The translations under genes were made by a program, and so were the position numbers. Below, in pieces: positions 8,068-16,900 of a stretch of 64,000 nucleotides of DNA (its first letter is position 1; every line of letters begins with the position of its first letter). Below the pieces are notes generated by a model, which had not been told where the DNA came from, ran no database searches, and was given only the letters and a program-made list of their open reading frames with translations. This DNA comes from Bacteroides mediterraneensis (GTDB lineage Bacteria > Bacteroidota > Bacteroidia > Bacteroidales > Bacteroidaceae): positions 3,410,001 through 3,474,000 of the forward strand of contig NZ_DAJPEN010000001.1 in NCBI RefSeq assembly GCF_025993685.1, in the 5' to 3' direction.

Positions 8068-8850
8068 TCACTCTACCGAAGTCTCGCCTTCAATATATTG
8101 TTCCAGGAACATATTCTCTCCATCGAACACCGCATACGAAAACTCCGTAATCCAGTCACCCAGAATCATCATCCGCGAGGTACGGCTCAACATCAAATCC
8201 AGCATGATGTGGCGATGCCCGTAAATGAAATAATTAATATCCGGATGATTCTTCAGATATTCTTTTGAGAACAATACCAACGGTTCTTCGTTTTCTCCCA
8301 TATAATCCGGCTCACGTCCGTTTTCTCTTTTCAGGCGGCTGTGCTTAGCCCATTCCAGCCCGAACTCCACGCTCCATCGCGGATGAAGCATCGAAAACAG
8401 GCGTTGCAGTGTCTTGCTGTGAAACATCGCCCGCAACAGCCTGAACTTTCGGTCGTTGTCGCCCAATCCATCTCCGTGTCCTAAAAAGAATTCCTTCCCG
8501 TAAATCTCGCACGTCAGGGGCTCCCGGTGCAGAATCACTCCACATTCCTTTTCCAGATAATCCCCACACCAGATATCATGGTTCCCGATAAAAAAGTGCA
8601 CTTCCACCCCCATGTCTGTCAGTTCGGAAAGCTTTCCCAAGAAACGGGTATAACCCTTCGGAACCACCAGCTTGAACTCATACCAGAAGTCGAACATGTC
8701 GCCCAGCAAATACACGGCAGCCGCCTGATGCTTGATGCTGTCCAGAAAGTTCACCAGCCGACGTTCCTGCGTACGACCGTGCGCAATGGCCCTTGAACCC
8801 AAATGAGCATCCGAAAGGAAATATACACTCTTCATCGTATCCATAAGCAT
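8068..8850 (-). CDS. lpxH: UDP-2,3-diacylglucosamine diphosphatase (LpxH type)
   Basis: A calcineurin-fold metallophosphoesterase (260 residues) with all metal motifs in order: SDAHLG, LGDMFDFW, GNHD, LGHGDGLG and YGHRH. This pattern with the DFW element is typical of LpxH, which cleaves UDP-diacylglucosamine to lipid X in lipid A synthesis at the inner membrane face. Three in-frame ATGs (8850, 8844, 8835) compete for the start; MKSVYFLSDAHLG (8835) looks most like relatives but ribosome-site evidence is weak, so the outermost is listed. It follows the SufT-like gene closely (4-base gap) and is probably co-transcribed with it. Confidence 0.88.
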   Translation of the reverse strand: MLMDTMKSVYFLSDAHLGSRAIAHGRTQERRLVNFLDSIKHQAAAVYLLGDMFDFWYEFKLVVPKGYTRFLGKLSELTDMGVEVHFFIGNHDIWCGDYLEKECGVILHREPLTCEIYGKEFFLGHGDGLGDNDRKFRLLRAMFHSKTLQRLFSMLHPRWSVEFGLEWAKHSRLKRENGREPDYMGENEEPLVLFSKEYLKNHPDINYFIYGHRHIMLDLMLSRTSRMMILGDWITEFSYAVFDGENMFLEQYIEGETSVE

Positions 8851-8854
8851 TTGT

Positions 8855-9181
8855 TTACATAAATCCCAGTTCCAGTTTCGCCTCTTCCGTCATCATATCC
8901 TTGTCCCATTCGGGCTCAAAGACCAGATTGATTTGCGCAGATTTCACTCCTTCCACCGACTCCAGCTTCTGGCGTACATCCTCCATGATGAAATCGGCCG
9001 CCGGACAGTTGGGGGCCGTCAAAGTCATGTCGACAGTCAGCTCACCGTCGTCCTGAAGATCTATCTTATAAATCAAGCCCAAATCGTACACGTTCACCGG
9101 GATTTCCGGGTCGTACACCGTTTTCAGCATATCCACAATCTTTTCCTCAATTTTCAACTTCTTATCGTTGTCCATAATCAT
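8855..9181 (-). CDS. SufT/MIP18-family (DUF59) iron-sulfur assembly protein
   Basis: A 108-residue DUF59-domain protein. The core VYDPEIPVNVYDLGLIYKI and the cysteine-containing loop LTAPNCPAADFI are the hallmark of the MIP18/PaaD/SufT group, which helps Fe-S cluster maturation in the cytoplasm. No other suf genes are in this window, so its exact partner is unknown. An alternative ATG two codons in (9175) would remove only M-I. It precedes lpxH by 4 bases and has its own -7 box at 9202-9209. Confidence 0.88.
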   Translation of the reverse strand: MIMDNDKKLKIEEKIVDMLKTVYDPEIPVNVYDLGLIYKIDLQDDGELTVDMTLTAPNCPAADFIMEDVRQKLESVEGVKSAQINLVFEPEWDKDMMTEEAKLELGFM

Positions 9182-9201
9182 TCAATCTTTATTCTTTGTT
9201 G

Positions 9202-9209
9202 CAAACATA
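9202..9209 (-). promoter_or_regulatory. -7 box upstream of the SufT-like gene
   Basis: TATGTTTG on the minus strand fits TAnnTTTG, 20 bases before the ATG. It separates this two-gene unit from radC. No clear -33 box. Confidence 0.5.
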
Positions 9210-9255
9210 GGCAAAAATCTCCATTTTTTCATCCTTAGCCTGCAAAAAAACGAAC

Positions 9256-9945
9256 TTAAAGACGTCCTTCATCCCCGTAACTGTAGTAATCCCCATCCGA
9301 AACGACCAGATGGTCCAGCAGACGGATATTCATGGTACGCCCGGCTTCCAGTAAGGCATGAGTCAGACGGTCGTCGTCCTGACTGGGACGGGTGTTTCCC
9401 GAAGGATGGTTATGACAAAGAATCATGGAAGTAGCCCGCTTCAACAGCGCCTCCCGCAAGATACAACGCACATCCACCTGCGTGGAGGCCAGCCCTCCCT
9501 GACTGATTTTCAAAGTATCGATTACCTTTGCTGCCTGATTGAGCAGCATCACCCAGCATTCCTCCACCGGCAAATCGCACATCAACGGATGAAAGAAAGC
9601 ATACACGTCCTGCGAACAGGTGATGCGCTTGCGTTCGGAAGGTTCTTCTTCCCTTCTGCGCTTTCCAAGCTCCGAGGCCGCCAGAATCGTGACCGCTTTT
9701 GCCGGACCGATACCTTTGTAACGACAAAGGTCGTCCACCGTATACTTCCCCAATTCACTCAACCGGTTATGACAATCGTCCAACACTTTCCGCATCAATC
9801 CTACAGCCGTATCCTCCGAATTGCCGGAACCAATCAAAATGGCCAGCAATTCCGCATTGCTCAGTGCCGCAGGCCCATGCAGCATCATTTTCTCCCGAGG
9901 CCGGTCCTCTTCCGCCCACTGGTTGATATTCAATTTTTCATTCAT
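9256..9945 (-). CDS. radC: RadC-family JAMM-domain protein
   Basis: A 229-residue RadC protein. The N-terminal part has a helix-hairpin-helix (YKGIGPAKAVTILAA) preceded by the ALSNAELLAILIGSG signature; the C-terminal JAB1/MPN domain carries the complete metal motif HNHPSG followed by S and D (HxH-x7-S-x2-D). Named for DNA repair, but the true activity of chromosomal RadC is unsettled. It sits last in the rex-ispF-glycosyltransferase run on the minus strand, 57 bases after the glycosyltransferase gene. Confidence 0.93.
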   Translation of the reverse strand: MNEKLNINQWAEEDRPREKMMLHGPAALSNAELLAILIGSGNSEDTAVGLMRKVLDDCHNRLSELGKYTVDDLCRYKGIGPAKAVTILAASELGKRRREEEPSERKRITCSQDVYAFFHPLMCDLPVEECWVMLLNQAAKVIDTLKISQGGLASTQVDVRCILREALLKRATSMILCHNHPSGNTRPSQDDDRLTHALLEAGRTMNIRLLDHLVVSDGDYYSYGDEGRL

Positions 9946-10002
9946 GGTTCTTCCTCTTCAAAAGTGACTGACGGAATCATCGGACCGAAAAAAAAAATTC
10001 TT

Positions 10003-10998
10003 CTATTTATAGAAAGTCTTCTCGAAAGCAGAGAATGACTTTCCTCCGCACACGCAGCGTTTCCACCACGCCCGTAGAAAGCCGGAACCGTAGCCCGTCA
10101 ACTGTATAAACGCAGCAAGAACGGACAGTCCTCCAATTTTAACACTTTTATTACGCAGGGAAGCATCTGTAAAAATAACGACGGCAAACAAAGCCAATAA
10201 AAGCAAACTCCACGGACAGATAAAAGCAGCCAGCAGCACCAGTACCACACCGACCGTAAATACAGCCGGCAACAGATGTACCACTTTCAATGATTCCGGA
10301 TATTTCTTGTACAGGTCAATCCGGGCAATACCGGAATTGTGTACCTGCTTGAAAAATTTCTTCAGGTCCGTACGACGCTTGTGCCATACCCACGCTTCCG
10401 GAAACAGCCGACAGCGATATCCTCCCTTGAAGATACGGATACTGAAGTCAATATCCTCACCGAAACGCATCCGGGAGAATCCACCCAGTGCCTTATACAC
10501 ATCAGCCCGGACTCCCATATTGAAACTGCGGGGATAGAACTTATCCATTTTCTTTTTTCCCCCACGGATTCCTCCGGTAGTGAAGAAAGAAGTCATGGCG
10601 TAATTGATGGCTTTCTGTACGTCGGTAAACGAATCGTGCGCACGGTCAGGCCCTCCGAACGCATCCGCCGGTTCCCGCTGCAGTTCCGCTTCCACCGCCG
10701 CCAGGTAAGTAGCGGGCAAAATGCAATCAGAATCCAGAATCAGCAGATACTCTCCACGGCTCCGTTCCGCCGCATAGTTCCGCGTCTGCCCTGGGCCGGA
10801 ATTCGGCTTCTCAAAATAATGGACATCCAGTTTTCCTTCATATTTTTCCACTACCTGCTTGCATGGAATGGAAGAACCGTCTTCCACCACCACTACCTCG
10901 AAGTCCTTATAAGTCTGTCCGGTCAGGCTCTGCAACAGTTCATCCACCTCATCCGGGCGGTTATACACCGGTATGACCACTGAATATTTCGGATTCAT
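10003..10998 (-). CDS. Glycosyltransferase family 2, membrane-anchored
   Basis: A 331-residue GT2 enzyme: YSVVIPVYNRPDEVDELL at the start, the nucleotide-sugar DxD-like LILDSDC, then FGGPDRAHD, a GEDIDFSIR acceptor motif and a W-HKRR element. Two or more hydrophobic helices near residues 240-285 anchor it in the inner membrane with the catalytic domain in the cytoplasm. Donor and acceptor are unknown; a role in surface glycan synthesis is inferred. Fifteen bases separate it from ispF upstream, consistent with one transcript. Confidence 0.85.
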   Translation of the reverse strand: MNPKYSVVIPVYNRPDEVDELLQSLTGQTYKDFEVVVVEDGSSIPCKQVVEKYEGKLDVHYFEKPNSGPGQTRNYAAERSRGEYLLILDSDCILPATYLAAVEAELQREPADAFGGPDRAHDSFTDVQKAINYAMTSFFTTGGIRGGKKKMDKFYPRSFNMGVRADVYKALGGFSRMRFGEDIDFSIRIFKGGYRCRLFPEAWVWHKRRTDLKKFFKQVHNSGIARIDLYKKYPESLKVVHLLPAVFTVGVVLVLLAAFICPWSLLLLALFAVVIFTDASLRNKSVKIGGLSVLAAFIQLTGYGSGFLRAWWKRCVCGGKSFSAFEKTFYK

Positions 10999-11013
10999 CG
11001 TTTATCCTCCCTG

Positions 11014-11493
11014 TCAGTCCTTTTCAATTAACACCGTAGCATACGCCGAGATACCTTCTTCCCGTCCGGTAAATCCCAGCTTTTCAGTCGTGGTTGCCTT
11101 GATGGAAACATCGTCTGCTTCTACGCCCATCACCTTTGCCAGTACCTCCTGCATTTCCGGAATACGGTTTTTCAGTTTTGGACGTTCGGCACACACCGTC
11201 GCATCGATATTCCCTACCCGATAGCCTTTCCCGGCAATCAGCTCCACGGTTTTTGCCAGCAGAATCTTGCTGTCGATATTCTTGAATTCCGCCGAATTGT
11301 CGGGGAAATGATAACCAATGTCACGCAGATTGGCCGCTCCCAGCAGTGCATCACAGATGGCATGAATCAGCACGTCGGCATCCGAATGCCCCAACAAGCC
11401 CAATTCATGTTCCAGACGGATTCCACCCAGCCACAATTCACGTCCCGGCACCAGACGGTGCACATCGAACCCAAATCCTACTCTTATCTTCAT
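11014..11493 (-). CDS. ispF: 2-C-methyl-D-erythritol 2,4-cyclodiphosphate synthase
   Basis: Forms MEcPP in the non-mevalonate isoprenoid pathway. The 159-residue length is exact for the family. Seen: RVGFGFDVHRL (zinc ligands D and H), ELGLLGHSDADVLIHAICDALLGAA (zinc histidine and the family signature), DIGYHFPD, and SIKATTTEKLGFTGREEGI. Its ATG overlaps the stop of the FAH-family gene by 4 bases, indicating translational coupling. Confidence 0.97.
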   Translation of the reverse strand: MKIRVGFGFDVHRLVPGRELWLGGIRLEHELGLLGHSDADVLIHAICDALLGAANLRDIGYHFPDNSAEFKNIDSKILLAKTVELIAGKGYRVGNIDATVCAERPKLKNRIPEMQEVLAKVMGVEADDVSIKATTTEKLGFTGREEGISAYATVLIEKD

Positions 11494-12107
11494 CGTATGT
11501 AAAAATCAAGAAGTTTTTCATTTTCCAAATATCCCTCCAGATGATTGCCTATCTGCACAGGGCCTACCCCGACCGGCGTACCTGTAAACAGCATATCTCC
11601 AATCTTCAAAGTGCAGAAACGGCTGACGTAAGTAATAATCTGGTCTACGGTAAACAACATGTCGCCCGTATTTCCCTGCTGTACCGTCTTTCCATCGATA
11701 TCCAAATGGAAGTTTACGTGCTGAATGTCACCTACCTTTTCTACCGGTACCCAGTCACCGATAGCTGCCGAATTGTCAAATCCCTTACACAATTCCCAGG
11801 GCTTTCCCTCGACACGGAACCTACGCTGCAAGTCGCGGGCCGTAAAATCAATGCCTACGGTCACGGCATCATAATAACGATGGGCAAAACGTTCCGAAAT
11901 ATTCTTTCCCAGGCGGCAGATGCGTACCACCATCTCCGTTTCATAATCCACCTGTTCACAAAAATCAGGAATAAAAAAAGGCTTGCTGTCTTTCAGCAAG
12001 GCAGAGTCCGGCTTCATAAAGATGACCGGCTCTTGGGGCAAGGCTTCTCCTGCATGCAACTCATGGCAATGCAGGCTGTAGTTCATGCCTATAGCAATAA
12101 TTTTCAT
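11490..12107 (-). CDS. Fumarylacetoacetate hydrolase-family protein
   Basis: A 205-residue single-domain FAH-fold enzyme: KIIAIGMNY at the start, FMKPDSAL, the metal-binding DYETEMVV (E-x-E) and the family GFDNSAAIGDWVP and FTGTPVGVGPVQ blocks. Members act as acylpyruvate hydrolases or oxaloacetate decarboxylases; the substrate here cannot be named. It sits between rex and ispF with a 4-base gap upstream and a 4-base overlap downstream, so it is an integral part of the operon. Confidence 0.88.
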   Translation of the reverse strand: MKIIAIGMNYSLHCHELHAGEALPQEPVIFMKPDSALLKDSKPFFIPDFCEQVDYETEMVVRICRLGKNISERFAHRYYDAVTVGIDFTARDLQRRFRVEGKPWELCKGFDNSAAIGDWVPVEKVGDIQHVNFHLDIDGKTVQQGNTGDMLFTVDQIITYVSRFCTLKIGDMLFTGTPVGVGPVQIGNHLEGYLENEKLLDFYIR

Positions 12108-12111
12108 GGAG

Positions 12112-12765
12112 TTATTTCTTTATAATTTCATTCAAACGATTGAACATCACGGCCAGATGGGCATACAGTGACGTGTTCTGCACCACGATGGTTTCCGGCA
12201 CACGGATACGGAACGGCGTAAAATTCCACACGGCCTTGATTCCTCCGGCCACCATCTTGTCTGTAATGTCTTGTGCAATGTTGATGGGCACAGTCAGCAC
12301 TCCGATTCTCACCCCGTCCTTTGCCATTCGCTGTTCAAACTCATCGGTATGATAGATGGGAATCCCTTCGATAGTAGTACCTACCAGATTCGGGTTTATG
12401 TCGAATGCCCCCACAATCTTCAATCCGAAATGCGACAGACCGGAGTCTCTCAGCAAGGCACCTCCCAAACTACCGACCCCGAACAGATAGGCCTTGTGTA
12501 TGTTCGTAAAGCCTAGAAAATCTTCCAGCACCCGAATCAGCAAATCTACTTCATACCCCACCCGCGTACGTCCGGAGATATCCACATACGAAAGGTCTTT
12601 CGCTATCTGCGAGGCATCAATGTTTATCTGTCTGGAAATTTGGGTAGAAGACACATATTTTTCCCCTTTCTCTTTCATCAGCTTCGCATTTGAAAGATAC
12701 CAAGGGAGTCTGCGTAAAGTAGGCTCAGGAATCTTGTCCGTAATTTTACGACTTCGTACAGCCAT
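12112..12765 (-). CDS. rex: Redox-sensing transcriptional repressor Rex
   Basis: A 217-residue Rex protein. It has an N-terminal winged-helix DNA-binding domain (PEPTLRRLPWYL, then QIAKDLSYVDISGRTRVGY) and a Rossmann NADH-binding domain with GVGSLGGALL. Rex senses the NADH/NAD ratio and represses fermentation genes; pta-ackA lies 7 kb away, but no Rex operator could be identified by eye. It is first of the operon rex - FAH - ispF - GT2 - radC. The downstream gene begins 4 bases after its stop. Confidence 0.95.
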   Translation of the reverse strand: MAVRSRKITDKIPEPTLRRLPWYLSNAKLMKEKGEKYVSSTQISRQINIDASQIAKDLSYVDISGRTRVGYEVDLLIRVLEDFLGFTNIHKAYLFGVGSLGGALLRDSGLSHFGLKIVGAFDINPNLVGTTIEGIPIYHTDEFEQRMAKDGVRIGVLTVPINIAQDITDKMVAGGIKAVWNFTPFRIRVPETIVVQNTSLYAHLAVMFNRLNEIIKK

Positions 12766-12793
12766 CCAGATTGTGCTCTATTAATCAATAGTG

Positions 12794-12801
12794 CAAAATT
12801 A
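12794..12801 (-). promoter_or_regulatory. -7 box upstream of rex
   Basis: TAATTTTG on the minus strand matches TAnnTTTG, 28 bases before the rex ATG. No -33 TTTG at 19-21 bases. Confidence 0.5.
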
Positions 12802-12845
12802 AACTATTTCTCGCAAACCTTAGACACGATTTCTGAAAAATGTCA

Positions 12846-12853
12846 TACCTTTG
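12846..12853 (+). promoter_or_regulatory. -7 box upstream of the SUI1-type gene
   Basis: TACCTTTG matches TAnnTTTG, 22 bases before the ATG at 12876, back to back with the rex -7 box. Confidence 0.5.
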
Positions 12854-12875
12854 AAGCGGATTAAATTAAATTCAC

Positions 12876-13214
12876 ATGAAAAAGAACGACTGGAAAGACC
12901 GCCTGAACATCGTATATTCCACTAACCCGGATTTCAATTATGACAAAGAAGAAGAAGTGGAAGCAGAAACCCTCGACCCGAAACAGCAGAAGCTGAGAGT
13001 CAATATTGAGAAGAAAGGACGAGGCGGAAAAACCGTCACTGTCATTTCCGGTTTTACGGGTACAGAAGATGACTTGAAGGAACTTGGCCGAAAGCTCAAG
13101 ACGAAATGTGGCGTGGGAGGTTCCGTAAAGGATGGAGAAATTCTCATCCAAGGAGAATTCAAACAGCGCATCGTCGATCTGCTGAAAGCAGAAGGATACA
13201 GCCAGACCAAATAA
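12876..13214 (+). CDS. SUI1/eIF1-type translation factor (YciH-like)
   Basis: A 112-residue protein whose C-terminal two-thirds is a SUI1 domain: RGGKTVTVISGFTG, then KKLKTKCGVGGSVKDG in consensus form (here RKLKTKCGVGGSVKDG) and EILIQGEFKQRIVDLL. The bacterial YciH group is thought to affect initiation fidelity; its physiological role is not established. A short charged N-terminus precedes the domain. The gene is monocistronic, with its own -7 box upstream and a perfect terminator directly after the stop. Confidence 0.92.
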   Translation: MKKNDWKDRLNIVYSTNPDFNYDKEEEVEAETLDPKQQKLRVNIEKKGRGGKTVTVISGFTGTEDDLKELGRKLKTKCGVGGSVKDGEILIQGEFKQRIVDLLKAEGYSQTK

Positions 13215-13246
13215 AAAAATCCGGACCTGCAGGTCCGGATTTTTTG
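13214..13246. terminator. Bidirectional terminator after the SUI1-type gene
   Basis: A perfect palindrome ATCCGGACCTGCAGGTCCGGAT flanked by A6 and T6, between convergent genes (SUI1-type gene and the trxA operon). Confidence 0.93.
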
Positions 13247-13265
13247 TTCATAATAGAATACTTTT

Positions 13266-13601
13266 TTATTCCACTTGTCCTAACTGGTTGCCATACTCCA
13301 TTTCGCCCTGTACGACAAAGAAGATCGCGTCCGGATCAAACGGTCCCATGCCATCCTTCGTAGACTCCTTGACGATGTAGTTCACAATCTCATCCTGATC
13401 GATGTTGATATAACCTTCGTCGTCCGGCTGTGCATCCAGACAACCGCTTGTGGTATAGTAATCCACAATCAAATCCAGAATGTAGTACAAGTCATCGTCC
13501 GAGAAAGCCTCTTTCATGTCCTGAGGCAAATAGTTCTTAATGAACTCGATGGTTCTCTCATCGTCCTCGTCTTCCAACAAGAAATCGTCTTCCATTCCCA
13601 T
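13266..13601 (-). CDS. Acidic protein of unknown function downstream of trxA
   Basis: A 111-residue, strongly acidic soluble protein. It opens with a run of D and E residues, followed by a probably helical segment (TIEFIKNYLPQDMKEAF, then DLYYILDLIVDYY) and a C-terminal stretch with GPFDPDAIFFVVQGEM. No family is recognised. It starts 18 bases after the trxA stop on the same strand, so it is probably in the trxA transcript and may use the trxA promoter. The ATG two codons in (13595) is an equally good start. Real coding is supported by operon position and even codon use; function cannot be inferred. Confidence 0.75.
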   Translation of the reverse strand: MGMEDDFLLEDEDDERTIEFIKNYLPQDMKEAFSDDDLYYILDLIVDYYTTSGCLDAQPDDEGYINIDQDEIVNYIVKESTKDGMGPFDPDAIFFVVQGEMEYGNQLGQVE

Positions 13602-13619
13602 AACTTATTTGATTTTGAA

Positions 13620-13937
13620 TTATTTCAACAAAGCTTCCACCTTTGCCTGCAAAGCAGCCTTGGTAGTAGCACCTACCTGTTTGTCAACCACTTCTCCATT
13701 CTTGATGAACAGCACGGTAGGAATACTGCGAACACCGAACTGTACAGGAAGCTCTGCATTGTCGTCCACGTCGCACTTGCCGATATTTACCTTATCCTTA
13801 TATTCCTCTGCCAGTTCTTCAATATATGGAGCGATTTGTTTACAAGGTCCACACCATGTAGCCCAAAAATCCAACACCACCGGTTTACCTTCAGCTACAA
13901 TAGCTTCAAAATTGTCATCTTTAATGTTCAATGCCAT
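13620..13937 (-). CDS. trxA: Thioredoxin
   Basis: A 105-residue cytoplasmic thioredoxin with the redox site WCGPCK in the context LDFWATWCGPCKQIAPYI, the cis-proline loop VRSIPTVLFI, and no signal peptide. It is a general disulfide reductant. It is followed on the same strand by the acidic unknown gene and preceded by dnaE, whose 3' end is only 35 bases upstream; a -7 box (13963-13970) sits in that gap. Confidence 0.96.
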   Translation of the reverse strand: MALNIKDDNFEAIVAEGKPVVLDFWATWCGPCKQIAPYIEELAEEYKDKVNIGKCDVDDNAELPVQFGVRSIPTVLFIKNGEVVDKQVGATTKAALQAKVEALLK

Positions 13938-13962
13938 AATCGTTTATGTTTTAAGTTCTACG

Positions 13963-13970
13963 CAAATATA
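13963..13970 (-). promoter_or_regulatory. -7 box upstream of trxA
   Basis: TATATTTG on the minus strand matches TAnnTTTG, 26 bases before the ATG. A partial -33 (GTTG) lies 20 bases upstream, inside the end of dnaE. Confidence 0.55.
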
Positions 13971-13972
13971 TA

Positions 13973-16900
13973 CTAATTTATTTTATAGTCCAACAATGGC
14001 TGGTTTTTTAAATAATTCACAAGGTCTTTCTGTACGGAAATCTTCATCGTGCGTGACATCAGATTGACATACATCTGTCCATCCTCATCGCGTACCAGGA
14101 AGTGCAGCTCCGCATTTCCCGGACAATCCTTCACCAAAGACGAGAATTCCATAATCATCTGGTCGTCGATGGCCGACAAAGGAGCTGTCACAGTCAGTTT
14201 CTCGATGACCTTTTCCTTCACCTCCGGCAGCAGCTCAATGGAATTGACTTTCACCTCCCATTCTTCCTGCCGCCATTGCTTGGGCTGGCACTTTCCACGC
14301 ATGAACAGGAACATGCCTTCCATGAAGAAATTCTTCTTTTCCACCCACTCGTTGCCGAAGAAGGCAAATTCTGCCGTACCCGAATAGTCTTCCACCTTGG
14401 CGATACCGTAGGGCTTTCCGGTCTTGGTGTACCCTTCGCGTACCCCGGTTACAATTCCTCCCATCACCAGGTCGTGGTTCTGCAACGGAGTCAGATCGGC
14501 CAGTTCCGCCATGTGCACGTTGCACACATTCTCCAGAATCACCGCAAACTCATCCAGCGGATGGGCCGACAAGTAGATACCCACCAGGTCACGTTCCTTG
14601 TTCAGCCGTTCCAAGTCGCTCCAGGCCGGCGCGGGCACAATTTCCGGAGTGGCCACCTCTACCTCATGTTCGCCACCGAACAGGGAATTGGCAGCGGCAG
14701 CCTTGTCCAGCTGGTATTTGTTGCCGTAGCGGACCAATATATCCGAGAAAGATTCATCCTTGGCATTTTTCACAAAGAAGTCTTCCCGTTTGATACCCGA
14801 AAAGCTGTCAAATCCCCCGGCCAGTGCCAGGTTTTCAATGTTCTTCCGGTTGCAGGCCGACAGATTGACCCGCTGTACAAAATCAAATATGTTTTTGAAT
14901 TCTCCATTTTTCCGACGTTCATCCAGAATACTCTGAACAGCCGATTCCCCCACGCCTTTTATCGCTCCCAGTCCGAAGCGGATATCCCCGTGGTAATTGA
15001 CAGAGAATTTCAGGTTACTTTCATTCACATCCGGTCCCAACACCTTGACACCCATCGCCTTGCACTCGTCCATGAGTTTCGTGATTTCCGTGATGTTCGA
15101 AATGTTCCGGCTCATCGTGGCCGCCATGTATTCCGACGGATAATTGGCTTTCAGGTACGCTGTCTGATAAGCTACCCACGAATAACAGGTGGCATGCGAC
15201 TTGTTGAACGCATACGACGCAAATTTTTCCCAGTCGGTCCAAATCTTTTCAAGCACCTTCGGGTCGTGTCCGTTCTTCTTTCCACCCTCGATGAACTTCG
15301 GTTTCATGTGGTCCAGCTTGTCACGCAACTTCTTACCCATGGCCTTACGCAAGGCATCCGATTCGCCTCGGGTAAAGTCGGCCAGCAAGCGCGACAGCAA
15401 CATCACCTGCTCCTGATACACCGTAATGCCATACGTATCCTTCAAGTATTTCTCCATCACAGGGATATCATACTCAATCGGTTTCCGGCCATGCTTACGG
15501 TCGATAAAGTCCGGAATGTAATCCATCGGTCCCGGACGATAGAGGGCATTCATGGCAATCAAGTCCTCGAACGTACTCGGCTGAAGTTCGCGCAGATACT
15601 TCTGCATACCTGCCGATTCAAACTGGAACGTACCGATGGTACGTCCCTCACTATATAAGCGGTAAGTAGCCGGATCGTCAATCGGCACTTCGTCAATATT
15701 CAATACAATACCCTTGCTCTGACGGATATTCTCGATGGCTTCCTTAATAATGGAAAGCGTTTTCAGTCCCAGGAAGTCCATCTTAATCAGTCCGGTATCT
15801 TCAATCACCGAACCTTCATACTGGGTCACCAGCATCTTCTCACCGGTTTCCTTGTCGTCGGCCGTACTTACCGGCACCCAGTCGGTAATGTCGTCACGGC
15901 AGATAATCGTACCACAGGCATGCACGCCCGTATTGCGCACGTTACCCTCCAACATCTTGGCATACTTGATGGTGTCACGCAAAATCGGATTCGGCGACAC
16001 TTCCGCTTCCTGCAACTCCGGCACATACGCAATGGCATTCGGCAAATTCAGTTTCTTATCGGGAATCTTGTCCGGAATCAGCTTACACAAGCGGTCCGAC
16101 TCCGAAAGCGGGAGCTTCTGCACACGGGCCACATCCTTGATAGCCAGCTTTGTAGCCATGGTACCATACGTAATGATATGGGCCACCTTCTCCTGTCCGT
16201 ACTTTTCCGTCACCCAGTTCAACACGCGGCCTCGACCATCATCATCGAAGTCCACATCGATATCCGGCAAGGAGATACGGTCGGGATTCAAAAAACGCTC
16301 GAACAGCAAGTCATACTGAATCGGGTCAATCTGCGTGATACCCAGACAGTAAGCCACTGCCGAACCGGCCGCCGAACCACGTCCCGGTCCTACCGACACA
16401 TCCAGCTGGTTACGCGCCGCATTGATGAAGTCCTGCACAATCAAGAAGTATCCCGGGAAACCCATGGTCTTCATGATATGCAGCTCAAACTTGATACGTT
16501 CCTGCACCTCTTCCGACAGATGCTCGCCATAACGTCTTTTCGCTCCATCGTAGGCCAGTTTTGCCAGATAATCTGCCTCCAGTTTGATACGGTACAATTT
16601 CTCATATCCTCCCAGACGCTCAATCTTCGCTTTGGCTGCAGCCTCATCCATCACCACATTGCCGTTCTCGTCGCGGGTAAACTCATCAAACAAGTCTTTC
16701 TCCGTGAACTTCTTGCGATATTCCTCTTCCGTACCAAACTCCTCCGGAATGGCAAACGTCGGCATGATGGGCGCATGGTCAATGGAATAAAATTCCACTT
16801 TGTCGCACACCTCCACCGTATTGCTCAACGCTTCCGGCACATCGGCGAAAATCTCGTTCATCTCCTCCCGCGTCTTCATCCACTCCTGTTTGGTATAAAG

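Noticed and set aside
9256..9945. Phage or mobile-element RadC
   Set aside because: The gene is in a conserved housekeeping run and not next to any integrase or plasmid gene; it is the full-length chromosomal type.
12766..12800. Rex operator upstream of rex
   Set aside because: No convincing dyad operator could be recognised by eye; a position-weight search would be needed.
14102..15658. A 518-codon open frame on the plus strand inside dnaE
   Set aside because: It is antisense to the well-supported dnaE gene, with no start context, domain or promoter; such long shadows arise from the codon bias of GC-rich genes.
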